Source: Lachnospiraceae bacterium
Lineage (GTDB): Bacteria > Bacillota > Clostridia > Lachnospirales > Lachnospiraceae
Length of the DNA stretch: 64,000 nt
NCBI GenBank assembly: GCA_022791635.1
Contig: JAAVZL010000012.1
Location: 1 to 64,000 of the forward strand
Direction of reading: 5' to 3'
Below, one piece after another: positions 10,001 to 17,363 of the stretch (position 1 is the first letter of the stretch; every line of letters begins with the position of its first letter). The notes beneath the pieces are model-generated. The model searched no databases. It had not been told where the DNA came from and saw nothing but the letters and a program-made list of their open reading frames with translations. The translations under genes were made by a program, and so were the position numbers.

Positions 10001-10408
10001 CTGAAGCTGTGCCTCAGGGGGATCCGTTTCCTCCGGTTCCCCCTCCGTGCTGCCGGTCTCCTCCGATTCTTCATCCGTATCATCCGCAGGTTCCTCCAGG
10101 CCTTCCGCCGCCGGCTGCTCCTCGTCTGCTTCTGCCGGCTCTGCTGCCGGCTGCTTCTCCTCCGTTTCTGTCGGCTCTGCCTCCGGTTGCTTTTCATCCG
10201 TCTCCGGCGGTTCCTCTGCCGGCTTCTTTTCACCCGTCTCCGCTGTTGTCTGCGTTTTCTCCTCTGTCTCCGCCGGCTCTGACGCCGCTGCTTCCGTCTG
10301 CTGCAGCGGCAGAACGGCTGCCTCTGCTCCGGATGATCCCATCAGCATTGCTATCACAAGGAAAAGCATCAACGCCCGCTTTCCCATTCTGCCCGTTTTC
10401 CCTTTCAT
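4052..10408 (-). CDS. Giant VWA/SpaA-repeat surface adhesin with SPKTG sorting signal
   Basis: A 2118-aa secreted protein. It has a signal peptide (1-31, cleavage near GAEA), then an acidic Glu/Thr/Pro-rich stretch (about 35-135) of repeated EEKQPAAEP-like units. A von Willebrand A-like domain begins near 365, with a MIDAS-like DRTRT replacing the classical DxSxS. At least five SpaA/Cna-B-type beta domains follow; their GALFSVY, GATYRLY, GAKFSVY, GAQFEIR and GAVFGLF starts fall near residues 920, 1070, 1215, 1630 and 1760. The C-terminus has SPKTG (2079-2083), a hydrophobic helix and a basic tail: a cell-wall sorting signal of the (S/P)PxTG kind used by class B-like clostridial sortases. The layout resembles tip adhesins of Gram-positive sortase pili. 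It is the last gene of the Tad-type operon, 60 bases after its neighbour, so it is probably co-expressed with the pilus. No sortase is in the window. Ligand unknown. Confidence 0.9.
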   Translation of the reverse strand: MKGKTGRMGKRALMLFLVIAMLMGSSGAEAAVLPLQQTEAAASEPAETEEKTQTTAETGEKKPAEEPPETDEKQPEAEPTETEEKQPAAEPAEADEEQPAAEGLEEPADDTDEESEETGSTEGEPEETDPPEAQLQITAAVSHVTVTFDCEEYTAGQAITATLTPEEGYLIDTESIAMTDAEGLEVELDITEPDEAGAVLVRFVAAESDMELVAAARQKHRVEVVCMDELEQPSSHLSAEVSPEILCEGTEVRITVTNTGDKLWEANVTTALEGAEVEFEMSEEAVLFSMPDADVKVLLYERESIEYGDLSGADLSIDGDWQGSTASTKKDNEPDVELGKSARWTDIEDGYAELTITERDTSDYSNTPVDYIIILDRTRTMSLNESTWEGGGASATFKNSNSPCINPNHYYYKGGISLQLLDYYTGRDVATGVWFDNLPSGAKFWNRHFNASRQNITPVYGNGCQDRLTMAKQGIRELVDLIAQHNEKVPASKNKSRVAFWSFAGDYERQTGDKRDQGLYNYVGLTENYSQVKTAVNNVQTYSGTYYKESFQEVCRIIRERNASDSRHKDVYTKVIFISDGMCGDSNLSEVRSLANQVKSLPNTELFTLAVGMTPDSEGTRFLKELATSSAHTASFWQNLSFSGGTGSAFAETLFHIEKKGGEVRAVRKILTDQIETAYWEPVSILNATGGIQNVRLNSSTGQLVWNIPEGPGTTYSCTVRLKLRDAYRYLLSDTSYPTNRDAKGTTPGEIQNTPTKAGAVVTYQIKGGIYHEEERKTGVITPKLKYGTVQFTGEKHWTVSGSRADSVTVRLLRTLPSQSQPIQVNNAVTNVTKNWRYEFTRRLMPDGSQKPLIKYDENGRVVRYEVTEGELEFYQPLNSIVTKKPAGSGGEVTETQLYNEPFKIKAQLKKVDKETGNPLRGALFSVYTWSEKRKAYVPYLGTTNQNASPYETGTMEGAGTGMTLSEGMRGAYITPSWLYYSSDNQGRFRIIETRAPEGYFGDFRDPAGVTAASTDADKRVYDFSISADRTKNKSTLTVSNQADGSFGDQRVLGRLTFLKKDLEGRDTISQGDATLAGATYRLYAAEDIMHQDGATGVLCPKDGEVRVRFVSSRDGVRTYRYDPQGTALMKTTKDAGIAIEGLEIGRYYLKEESASEGYLVDPKRYPFEIAYQGEKKAVVEVTDESVYEQVKKQAVSFYKVTGADNADKLEPMRGAKFSVYLLSELADGAYMHLPDEELPQAILDDYRDITTLGYEAFRSIRPATVYEEEDSLEVASGKLVKSLVYQDGTKHAADSGNEHAYLVAELEPDAKGVVTTPRLPYGRYLIVETTVPKNAIATRPIAVTITEDDEDAVTDGDGLGEKRSDTVILMDRPIMSLVRIVKYDTFRNRPVSKEGASYVIHDVEDAWFNYYTREMTTAQKAAYRLKYKDLVVQYSQGVWMGTREHPFTTRLMEEAADETCNVYIETPGKLPSGVYELEELQAPEGYILQGREGIIAKDVKETSAKNHTFYEREADGAWTAAPKGRARFAVSSEEARYEEETGAFVVLARQSNEPAVGKISVYAEGEKLVSAKQEGSTILSRLGNILQSFWSHLAGIFVKAEEEEGAVEKELTAYRDYVFHYEMRPVKGAQFEIRAAEDIDTPEGGNSSERIYARGELIATLTTDEDGKTWTGQEDWEGTDIAKGLPLGRYTVTQIKAGEGFALSEENAGPREIEIAYAGQEVPVIYRDTSYTNPRQRVRVSIAKQDAENDNPLAGAVFGLFAGEDILNHKGKVVVKADTLIATAETVIGEDGGIKEAVFAPDLPHGRYRVKELSAPAGYTLNEESIELDAFYEQDQRALLSLSQIVKNEPAEILDARVQVDETTIALTQAGDIYKSTVQVVKNNTRHPLEHFTLTDSLSEQVWPTELWTGTYNQDLTYSVEYQTNQDEKWQLWAEDLDTETNHHLEVPEGLTGEEEHIKAFRMCYGTVDGGFSREEAPVYMVKSRATAKGTIPNEIEVTGVQAGVTYRDEAETLTKLYLRSVSGVPAETEEEPAYEIVDTVETEEDKVKELQETVRKVRESQEPSVTEKIVEVVKVLSPKTGDLSEALANLVGMGLGVALSISILILYLIRKSHQNR

Positions 10409-10467
10409 CCTATCAAATCCTTTCTATGATGTATTCCCGCCAACAGCCGCCGGGGGATGTCTCTTTT

Positions 10468-11604
10468 TCAATCCTTTACCAGGAACACAATCTCATCCTT
10501 AAGCTTCCGGGTAATGATACTGCCGTCCGGACATCGGATATCCAAAACACCGGCTCCGCTGCGGTTCTGAATATATCCGGATATCTTTATCTTATAATTT
10601 TCCGTCTCCGCTTTCTCTGTCAGGCGCTCCGACAAGGCCGCCTCATAGCGATCTCCCCGGCGCTTCAAACGGGCTCGTCCGATACGCTTATAGCCGCCGC
10701 TGTAAAGGGCTCCGTAAACAGGTGCCGTATACAAATAGAGATATCCCACCGCCACCGCCAGCAGTATTCCCACCACCGCCCCTGTAAGAATAAGTGCCAA
10801 GGGCGTTCGGGGAGCTCCTAAGGGCGTCTCCTCCTCCTGAATGCTTGTGATTTCCGGCTCTGCTTCCTGTTCCGTCTCTTCTGACTGCTCAAGCTCTCCT
10901 TCCCGCTCCGGTGGAGTTATTCCTTCTGCCGGCAGGGCTTCCTCCGGCACCTCCTCTTCCTGTGTCTCCTCCAACAGCTCTCCCATAAGCTCCCTGTTTA
11001 CTGCTGCGCCTTCCTGCCATCCGCTTCCTGTCTCCGCAAGGGGAGCTTCATACTCATAAAGATACTCCACCACTGTGGACTGAATGCTGGACTCCTTTGC
11101 ATAGCCCGTATACGTCATGGTGGCCTCCCAGGCCGCGTCATAATCCACCGCATAGTTCTGAAGGCCGCCATAGCAGCACAAAGCCTCATATTCCAGCGGC
11201 ATACCCTGCTCACTCTCTCTTGTAACCTCATAGATGGCATAAAGAAGCTCACAGGCAACCTCACCCTGCTGCTGCGTCATGGAAATGCGCTCCAAATCAT
11301 TGTCCGGCAGCCCCGTGATGGTCTTTGTAACCGTGATAAGCTCTGTTCCCTCTGAGGATTCAAGGCCGGCGGTCCGCATCCTTATGGAATCCTCATTTAA
11401 GATATAAAGGGTATTTCCCTCCTCCTCGTATCTTGGTATTAAGGTCACCTGCCCCGCAGGAAGCAGCATGGTCTTTGTGAGGGTATCCCCCTCCACCGTG
11501 CGCGTCTCCGTTATCTCTGACGGACCTTTCGGCTCCGCCGCGTAAACCCTCCTGCTGAAAATTAAAATCATACAGATACCGAACAAAATGCAATTTCTTT
11601 TCAT
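10468..11604 (-). CDS. Pilus-operon single-pass membrane protein, unknown family
   Basis: A 378-aa protein with signal peptide (1-22, ending RRVYAAEP), an extracytoplasmic domain of about 185 residues, an acidic Glu-rich linker (about 205-265), one membrane helix (about 275-298) and a basic cytoplasmic tail of about 75 residues ending DEIVFLVKD. The start overlaps the end of the FHA gene by four bases, indicating translational coupling within the Tad operon. The inside tail next to an FHA protein suggests a signalling or scaffold role, but that is inference. I do not recognise a named family. Confidence 0.85.
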   Translation of the reverse strand: MKRNCILFGICMILIFSRRVYAAEPKGPSEITETRTVEGDTLTKTMLLPAGQVTLIPRYEEEGNTLYILNEDSIRMRTAGLESSEGTELITVTKTITGLPDNDLERISMTQQQGEVACELLYAIYEVTRESEQGMPLEYEALCCYGGLQNYAVDYDAAWEATMTYTGYAKESSIQSTVVEYLYEYEAPLAETGSGWQEGAAVNRELMGELLEETQEEEVPEEALPAEGITPPEREGELEQSEETEQEAEPEITSIQEEETPLGAPRTPLALILTGAVVGILLAVAVGYLYLYTAPVYGALYSGGYKRIGRARLKRRGDRYEAALSERLTEKAETENYKIKISGYIQNRSGAGVLDIRCPDGSIITRKLKDEIVFLVKD

Positions 11605-12620
11605 CCTTTTTCGTCCCCTTTCCTGGCTGAATTTCCACTGCTCTCCCCGGAAAGCTCCACCACATACTTTACGTCTGCAAAGCCCACCAGATCGCCCTGC
11701 CGGATGCGGGCCTTTTCATTAACCTCCAGACGTCCTCCGTTTAAAAAGGTGCCGTTTGTGGAATTTAAGTCCGTCAGATAATAGGCGCCATCCTCCCGGG
11801 AAATCTTTCCGTGAATCCGGGAGATTCCCCGGGCCTTAATCCAGCCGTCCACCGCATCCTTTTTCTTTCCGATAAGGAATGGATTCCTTGTAATCTCCAT
11901 GCTGGAGTAAGCCGAATTCTCACTGCGCAGAACAAGCCCCGGCTTCCTTTTCAGAAATACCGTCTCTCCCGCCCTACTTTCCTCCAAGAGCCTGTCCCCA
12001 GGCTTCTCCCTATCCGGCGTTCTTTCCTCCGCAGATACCGGCGTCTTCTCCTCTCGCTCTTCCTCCTTGGGCTCCTCCGTCCGGCTTCCCTCCTTCCACT
12101 TATCCAGCACCTCCTTTAAGGAGCCATGCTCCTCCCCTGCCATCCGGTAGAATTCATAGCCAAGGGCCACGGATCCCGGATCCTCCTTGTCCAGCCGGTC
12201 CAGCAGGTACTCCGCCAGGTCAAACAGTCCGTCTCTTAAATCTCCCTCATAAAAGGGAAACAGGCAGAAGGAGCATTCCCACACATCCGGATCCAGATAA
12301 ATATAGTCCGGGTTTAAAATCAGTCCTTTCGTATCCAAAAGGTATTCCTCACAACTTCCTGCCGTTTGAAGGAGCCCCCGAAGCAGCGCTTCCAGCTCCC
12401 GGGCTCTGAGACGCTTGCGATCCAATACGAGACGCAGGTTCTGTCTGGAGGTAATCTCATAGTAAAAGGCAGCCCTTCGATCCACCAGGCTTAACCGGCA
12501 CTCAAGAAGCCCCGGAATCCGGTTTTTTACCAGCATGCCAATCTGATAGCTGTTCTGAAAGTCCTCCTGCTCCAGAATCAAATAATTTCGTTCCAGCTCT
12601 CTTTTATAGGTTGTTTTCAT
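11601..12620 (-). CDS. FHA-domain protein with DUF6382-like N-terminus
   Basis: A 339-aa cytoplasmic protein. The N-terminal about 170 residues, beginning KRELERNYLILEQ, match my recollection of the DUF6382 domain. A charged linker (about 175-215) leads to a C-terminal FHA domain with the expected core: NPFLIGKK, ISRIHGKIS and LTDLNSTNGTFLNG (phosphothreonine-binding residues R, S, H and N). FHA domains bind phosphothreonine, so this may recruit a phosphorylated partner; no Ser/Thr kinase is in the window. Four-base overlaps with both neighbours make it an integral member of the Tad operon. Confidence 0.88.
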   Translation of the reverse strand: MKTTYKRELERNYLILEQEDFQNSYQIGMLVKNRIPGLLECRLSLVDRRAAFYYEITSRQNLRLVLDRKRLRARELEALLRGLLQTAGSCEEYLLDTKGLILNPDYIYLDPDVWECSFCLFPFYEGDLRDGLFDLAEYLLDRLDKEDPGSVALGYEFYRMAGEEHGSLKEVLDKWKEGSRTEEPKEEEREEKTPVSAEERTPDREKPGDRLLEESRAGETVFLKRKPGLVLRSENSAYSSMEITRNPFLIGKKKDAVDGWIKARGISRIHGKISREDGAYYLTDLNSTNGTFLNGGRLEVNEKARIRQGDLVGFADVKYVVELSGESSGNSARKGDEKG

Positions 12621-13051
12621 CTTCTCTCCTCTGCCCCCTTTCCTATTTTCTTAAGTCCTCTGCTCACCCGAAGGCGTGCCACGGGATTGATGCGCCTGGC
12701 CTCCTCCTGTTCGTGAATTTCCAGGCCTCCCAGAAGGCCGCTCCGGCCCTGATAGCTGACCACAATCTTGTCTCTCGTCACCTTCACCGACGCCTGAAGC
12801 TCCCGAAGGGCCAGAAGCTTCCCTCTGGCAAGCCCTGCTGCCTGTCCGCAAAGCCAATCCTCCAGCTCCTTTTCCGTCTGATATTTCCGGACCGCTCCCT
12901 TTCCTGCCAGCTCTGCCGCGCAGGAGGACAGCACACTTCTGTCATGAAGATAAAGACAGAGACACAGGAACACAAAGGTCAGAAGCATCAAAAAGGGTAC
13001 CAGCAGAGACGCCTCCACCGTAAGGCTTCCCTTCCGCAAATGTTTTTTCAT
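12617..13051 (-). CDS. TadE-like pseudopilin (short)
   Basis: A 144-aa protein with the class III leader pattern. The basic N-terminus MKKHLRKGSLTVEASLLVPF puts a prepilin-peptidase-type Gly-Ser-Leu-Thr-x-Glu motif directly before one hydrophobic helix (about 14-33), followed by a small extracellular part. TadE/TadF-like minor pseudopilins initiate or regulate Flp pilus assembly. It overlaps the prepilin peptidase gene by four bases and the FHA gene by four bases. Confidence 0.85.
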   Translation of the reverse strand: MKKHLRKGSLTVEASLLVPFLMLLTFVFLCLCLYLHDRSVLSSCAAELAGKGAVRKYQTEKELEDWLCGQAAGLARGKLLALRELQASVKVTRDKIVVSYQGRSGLLGGLEIHEQEEARRINPVARLRVSRGLKKIGKGAEERR

Positions 13052-13473
13052 AGCATCAATCCTCCCGCAAATGCCAGCAGTAAAAAAGGTACCAGGGGAA
13101 CCCGATCCTTAAGGCGCACCTTCCGAAGCGCAACCCCGATTCCCTGAATCAACGCGCAGCAGAGGGTTCCTAAGGCCAAAAGCCTCAGATTTTCCCAAAA
13201 GCCCAGGTAGATCCCCGTCACCCCAAGGAGAAGGCCGTCTCCAAAGCCGATGGCTTCCCCGGTGAGAAAGGCAAGGATCAGCAGGGCCAGGCCAATGGCT
13301 ATCCCTCCCGCAAGCTCCCAGGGCCTCTGAAAGCCCAGGGCCAGGTTGAGGCCTGCCCCAAGCAGGGCAAAGCCTCCCAGGCTTAGAAGACTCACCTCTC
13401 CCTTTTTCAGATCCAGCAGACCGTTAATGAGCAAAAGTGCAAGAACGCTGCCTTTGATTATCATTTCTTCCAT
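13048..13473 (-). CDS. A24-type prepilin peptidase (TadV/CpaA-like)
   Basis: A 141-aa very hydrophobic protein, the short TadV type without the N-methylase part. The two catalytic Asp motifs of aspartyl prepilin peptidases are visible: the first in the early segment INGLLDLKKGEVS, the second in GEAIGFGDG (family GxGD). It would cleave the Flp prepilin and the TadE-like proteins at their Gly-x leader sites on the cytoplasmic face. The start has a good GGAGG eight bases upstream. Embedded in the Tad operon between the two TadE-like genes. Confidence 0.9.
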   Translation of the reverse strand: MEEMIIKGSVLALLLINGLLDLKKGEVSLLSLGGFALLGAGLNLALGFQRPWELAGGIAIGLALLILAFLTGEAIGFGDGLLLGVTGIYLGFWENLRLLALGTLCCALIQGIGVALRKVRLKDRVPLVPFLLLAFAGGLML

Positions 13474-13476
13474 TTT

Positions 13477-14373
13477 CTATCCTCCGCATACCGAGCAGGG
13501 AGGCATGCCCCCTGTCTCGGAGATCAAAACCGTATGAATGCCTCTCACCAGCCCTGAGCAGTTGAGGCTCTCATGACAGCGATTTCCGTCTGTTGTCACA
13601 TATACCACTGCGCTTCCGTTTTTCCAGCACCGCTCACAGGGATAATACTTGGCCCCATGCTCGTTTCGAAGGCTTTCGATCTCGGAAAAGCTCTTCTGCT
13701 GAATGGAAAGCTTCAGATGACGGCAGCTTAACTTTCGGTGGTACACGGTCCCGTAATCCGTGACATAGACAATCTCCTCCCCTTCCTCTCCCCGGTTATT
13801 CCCTCTTCCTCCAAAGCCTGTCCACCCCCGCACCCTTCTGGTCTGTGTGATGCGAATGGGATGAAACCAGGAAAGCCCCGGGGGAAGCGTCACCTGATAG
13901 GAAGCTCTTAAGGTAATCATGGAATCCTCCGAACTCCAGCCGCTTCCTAGGAAGGAAATCCCGTCTGTGCCCCCTTTTATCATGCCTGCCGCAGGCCTTC
14001 CCTTTACATATTCCTTTACCTGCTGCTTTCCGCTGACTGCCACCACCAGAGAGCCCTCTGCCCCCTTTGCATGATAGGCCAGGCACGACAGCTCCTTTCC
14101 TGCGTCCGCAAGCCCCCTTCCTATCTCTGTCTGAAGCCTCGTCAGTACCAGAAGATAAAGGAGGGCTGTCAGGGCAAACAGGAAGAGAGGAAATACCAGG
14201 GCCGCCTCCACGGTCATACTGCCCCTTCTCCTGGCAGGGATGCACTGTGACATTCTTTCGTCATGGGAAATATGATATGAATACTGAGAATTATTTTGAA
14301 TATCAGAGAAATGATTCGGAACTGCCTGGAGAGTTTTCCATTTTTTCAAAGACCCCCCTGTACGAAAGAACAT
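13477..14373 (-). CDS. TadE-like pseudopilin with two tandem Cys/His motifs
   Basis: Pseudopilin with the RRRGSMTVEAALVFPLFLF leader and helix. Its outside region carries two copies of a Cys/His module: VYVT-x-G-x-x-YH-(4)-C-x-x-L...PCERC and VYVT-x-G-x-x-CH-(4)-C-x-x-L...PCSVC at the very C-terminus. Such modules look like small zinc sites. I chose the start at 14373 (298 aa), where AAGGGGTG is suitably spaced. An upstream ATG at 14415 overlaps the DUF5702 gene but lacks a ribosome site, and an ATG at 14253 would shorten the cytoplasmic leader to about 12 residues. The long N-terminal extension is unusual for the family, so the start is uncertain. Confidence 0.82.
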   Translation of the reverse strand: MFFRTGGSLKKWKTLQAVPNHFSDIQNNSQYSYHISHDERMSQCIPARRRGSMTVEAALVFPLFLFALTALLYLLVLTRLQTEIGRGLADAGKELSCLAYHAKGAEGSLVVAVSGKQQVKEYVKGRPAAGMIKGGTDGISFLGSGWSSEDSMITLRASYQVTLPPGLSWFHPIRITQTRRVRGWTGFGGRGNNRGEEGEEIVYVTDYGTVYHRKLSCRHLKLSIQQKSFSEIESLRNEHGAKYYPCERCWKNGSAVVYVTTDGNRCHESLNCSGLVRGIHTVLISETGGMPPCSVCGG

Positions 14374-14404
14374 CACAGTACACCCCTTTTCGTTTTTGAT
14401 TCTT

Positions 14405-15799
14405 TTACCATTCATAGCAAAAGCTGCGCTCTGCCGTCAGCTCTCTTCCGTTGGCAATCACGGCCCGCAGGCGAAAGCCGTCCGTACACTGATCCACATA
14501 AAAGCCGCTGTTCCCTGAAAGGCGGCGAATCACCCCTTCCATTGCATCCAGGCTTCGCATGGTTTTCTTCTCCCGGCCGGTAGCGGTAAGCAAAATTCCC
14601 AGATAGTCCTCATAGGAAAGGCCCTGGGCATCCTCTCCGGAATCAAAGCCGGAGATGGAATTCGAAAGGTCCAGCGCTCCGGACAGGGAGGTCCGCCACC
14701 GTCCTCCGCTCTTGTAAAAGGCGCATTTTTTTCCGCTTAAGAGAACGCGCACATCCATAACGCTCTCCCCGAAGGCCCAGGCAAGCATCAGCACCTGCTT
14801 GACCGCCTCCACCAGCCCCGGTATCATGGTGGCTCCCACCATCAGAAGCGCCAGGGCCTCGCACTCTGCCTTTTTGGCAGAATCCGTCTGTAAATAGGCA
14901 TAGTTCATTCCCTCCCGCATCAAAAGAATCCGGTTGCACACCCTCTCCAGGTTGGCAATGTCCGTATCCTCCCCTGCAATCAGGTACTCCAGCTGATAAT
15001 CAAGCCAGGGCTCCTCCTCCCGCCCCTCTGTAAGGAATTCCACGGCGTGAGAGAAATGCTCCATGAGATAGGCGTGAAAAAACAGGTCATTTCCTATGCT
15101 TCCCTCATAAACCCCTCTCGGGCCCACGCCCTCCAGACAGGAACGCACAGAAGGCGCCTGTGTAAGATCCGCCTTCTTCCCGGATACCTTTCCCGGGTCT
15201 GTGAGAACCAGATGAAGAATGCTGCCTGCCTTTAAGGCCTCTGTGGAGGATACGGGATCCGGGGTGGAAACCTCCTCTATCTCCTCTCTGCGGCGGCGCA
15301 GCTCCTCTAAGTTCCTCTGCTCTCGCCCGTCTGCCTCGCTGTAGGCCTCATAGCGTTCCTCCGCCACCTCTGCCAGCCCCCCGCAGTGCAGGAGACGCTC
15401 CACCAAAGCTGCGCCCGTAGCCTGCTTTTCATGGGAAACTGCCTGCTCATAGTAGACCATTCCCCTTTCATCGGAGGCCCGGGAAAAGTCCCAGACCTCC
15501 AGGGCCGCCCTGCTGCCCTCTGACAAATTTTCCAGCAGGAACCAGCGCAGACGCTGTTTTAAATACTCCGTATCCTCCTGCCCTGTTCCATAGCCCAAAT
15601 CCACGTAGAACAAATCATAGCGCTCCAAAAGCTCCCGGTGATATTCTGAGAGAACTGAAGTCTCCGCAAGCTCCAGGGCTTCCTCCGCCTGACTGCGCAG
15701 AAGGGCATAGCGGGCCGACCACAGGCAGGCCTCAAGAAGAAACAGCAAAACTGCCAGCAAGAGGCTTACCAATACCGTAATCTCTCCCTTTTTCCACAT
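14405..15799 (-). CDS. Tad-operon protein, DUF5702-like
   Basis: A 464-aa protein with an N-terminal membrane anchor (MWKKGEITVLVSLLLAVLLF) of pseudopilin character (KGEIT before the helix). It is followed by a large extracytoplasmic domain beginning with a segment (ALLRSQAEEALELAETSVLS) resembling TadG/DUF5702 proteins of clostridial Tad loci. Start at 15799 because GGAGGGG precedes it; an in-frame ATG at 15853 lies inside the pilin gene. Role probably in pilus assembly or as a minor subunit; not established. It lies 19 bases downstream of the Flp pilin. Confidence 0.82.
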   Translation of the reverse strand: MWKKGEITVLVSLLLAVLLFLLEACLWSARYALLRSQAEEALELAETSVLSEYHRELLERYDLFYVDLGYGTGQEDTEYLKQRLRWFLLENLSEGSRAALEVWDFSRASDERGMVYYEQAVSHEKQATGAALVERLLHCGGLAEVAEERYEAYSEADGREQRNLEELRRRREEIEEVSTPDPVSSTEALKAGSILHLVLTDPGKVSGKKADLTQAPSVRSCLEGVGPRGVYEGSIGNDLFFHAYLMEHFSHAVEFLTEGREEEPWLDYQLEYLIAGEDTDIANLERVCNRILLMREGMNYAYLQTDSAKKAECEALALLMVGATMIPGLVEAVKQVLMLAWAFGESVMDVRVLLSGKKCAFYKSGGRWRTSLSGALDLSNSISGFDSGEDAQGLSYEDYLGILLTATGREKKTMRSLDAMEGVIRRLSGNSGFYVDQCTDGFRLRAVIANGRELTAERSFCYEW

Positions 15800-15818
15800 G
15801 CCGCCCCTCCATTGTCGG

Positions 15819-15992
15819 CTAAATCGTGCCGCTCTGAGCCGTGATCTTGTCAAAGATGCTATTGACCAGGGCTGTGAGCTGCGTCTTAAAAATAATTACC
15901 AGGCCAATCAAAACTACCAAAATCAATATCATTTCCACTACGCCGATTCCGTCCTCTTCCTTCCAAAACCGATTCCAAATCTGTCTTATCAT
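15819..15992 (-). CDS. Flp1-type type IVb pilin
   Basis: A 57-aa pilin. The charged N-terminus MIRQIWNRFWKEEDG ends in the prepilin-peptidase site, mature start about IGVVEM with the conserved Glu at position 5. One long hydrophobic helix (MILILVVLIGLVIIF) and a short polar C-terminus follow. This matches the Flp1 family pilins of Gram-positive Tad systems, the major subunit. AAAGGA is about ten bases upstream. The gene sits between the TadC-like platform protein and the DUF5702-like gene, and identifies the operon as a pilus rather than a general secretion locus. Confidence 0.93.
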   Translation of the reverse strand: MIRQIWNRFWKEEDGIGVVEMILILVVLIGLVIIFKTQLTALVNSIFDKITAQSGTI

Positions 15993-16022
15993 ACTTTCTC
16001 AATCCTTTCTGAAATATTAACG

Positions 16023-17360
16023 TTACATCTGCATAGACATTCCTGCCGGTACCAGAATCAGCAGCATTACAACCACCAGCATGAGAATCATGGGCAGTAA
16101 AAGCCGGGTTGCCGCCTCCTCCCCTGCGCAGGCCGCCTGTTCTCTTCGCTGTTCAAAGGCCTCCTGCACCTCCCCCTGCAAAAGCTCCGTAAGTCCCTGG
16201 CTGCCCTTTCTGAGATTCTGCTCCAGCAAAATGGAGAGCTTTAAATAACAGGGGATCCTGCACCGCAGTCCGAAGCTCTCATAGGCCTTCACCTCGGCAA
16301 TTCCGTTCTGCATTTCCCGAACGGTAAGGGCCATCTCCTCATATGCATAGCGAAGCTCCTCCGCCCCCTGCTCCCGCTTTGCCTGATAATCCCGCACAAT
16401 CAGTTCCCAGGCAAAGCGCACGGTGGCTCCGGCGCCCATGAGCAGAACCAGCTTGCTTACAATGCGTCCGTAATCCCTTCGCATCTGCCTCTCCCGCTCT
16501 CTTGTCTTCTGTCCAAGCTCCCGATCCTGGGCCATATAGACGGCCGCCAGGGATACCAAGGTGAGAATGAGAACTCCCAGAGCCGCGGACGAGGGCTTCT
16601 CCTCCCAGGTGAGGCGCTTTCCCTGAACCTCCAGAGGAAGCTCCCTGTGATCCTTCTCACCGCCGCTCTCCTCCAGCTCCTCCATTTCCCTGGTAAGCTC
16701 CTGCAAAAAAATCTCGGCAGGACTTAACAGGGGCGGAAGGACTCTGGCATAGCCCCGGTATACGGCTTCCTCCTGGTTGCAGCTTAGGTAAGCAGTCAGC
16801 TCTACGATGGTGCCCTCCTCCTTTAGGTTCTCTGGCCGAAGGCTCCCGTCCAGATTGAGGACCTCATAGGAGTCAAGCTCCCAGGTAAGCTTTACCGGCA
16901 AACCCTCCACCTTGGTAATGAGCTTTAAATCCTTCCGTACCTCCTCCAGCGACTTGTTTTCTCCCAGAATATACGTCTCCATCTGCTCTACGGTCTCCCG
17001 GAGCAGCTCTTTACTCTCCTCCCGGGACAGCTTTTTCGGCTCCACCAGCACGGTAAGGCTTTCGGCCTCCTCTCCCTCCGCCTGCACCCAAAGCTCCTGA
17101 CGGTAGGCAAAGGGGCGGCGGGTGAGGTAACAGCCCTCCTTAAGGCTCTGGCCGGTGTGAGCGGAAATCCCCGCCGCCACCGTGATCCCAAGGCCTGCCA
17201 AAAGCACCTTCAGAAGCAGGCTGACCTTCCTAAGGTAGTAGGCCTCCTCCTCTTTTTTTCCGTCTGTTCCCGTGGAAAGGAGCTTTAAATGCTGCCGGAC
17301 GGCCTCCCTGCCCGGAAGCCATGCTCCGATGTGATTCAGAATCCATTTGCTGATCCTCAT
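16023..17360 (-). CDS. TadC-like pilus platform protein with large external insert
   Basis: A 445-aa inner-membrane protein of the type II secretion F kind. A hydrophobic segment near 47-67 is followed by a soluble insert of roughly 190 residues (about 70-260). Then come a helix near 263-281, a cytoplasmic four-helix bundle part (RIVSKLVLLMGAGATVRFAW onward) and a C-terminal helix (LLLPMILMLVVVMLLILVP). Ordinary TadC proteins are about 300 aa, so the insert is the odd feature. GAGGTG lies just before the start, overlapping the stop region of tadB. Function: platform that couples CpaF ATPase motion to pilin insertion. Confidence 0.85.
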   Translation of the reverse strand: MRISKWILNHIGAWLPGREAVRQHLKLLSTGTDGKKEEEAYYLRKVSLLLKVLLAGLGITVAAGISAHTGQSLKEGCYLTRRPFAYRQELWVQAEGEEAESLTVLVEPKKLSREESKELLRETVEQMETYILGENKSLEEVRKDLKLITKVEGLPVKLTWELDSYEVLNLDGSLRPENLKEEGTIVELTAYLSCNQEEAVYRGYARVLPPLLSPAEIFLQELTREMEELEESGGEKDHRELPLEVQGKRLTWEEKPSSAALGVLILTLVSLAAVYMAQDRELGQKTRERERQMRRDYGRIVSKLVLLMGAGATVRFAWELIVRDYQAKREQGAEELRYAYEEMALTVREMQNGIAEVKAYESFGLRCRIPCYLKLSILLEQNLRKGSQGLTELLQGEVQEAFEQRREQAACAGEEAATRLLLPMILMLVVVMLLILVPAGMSMQM

Positions 17361-17363
17361 AGG

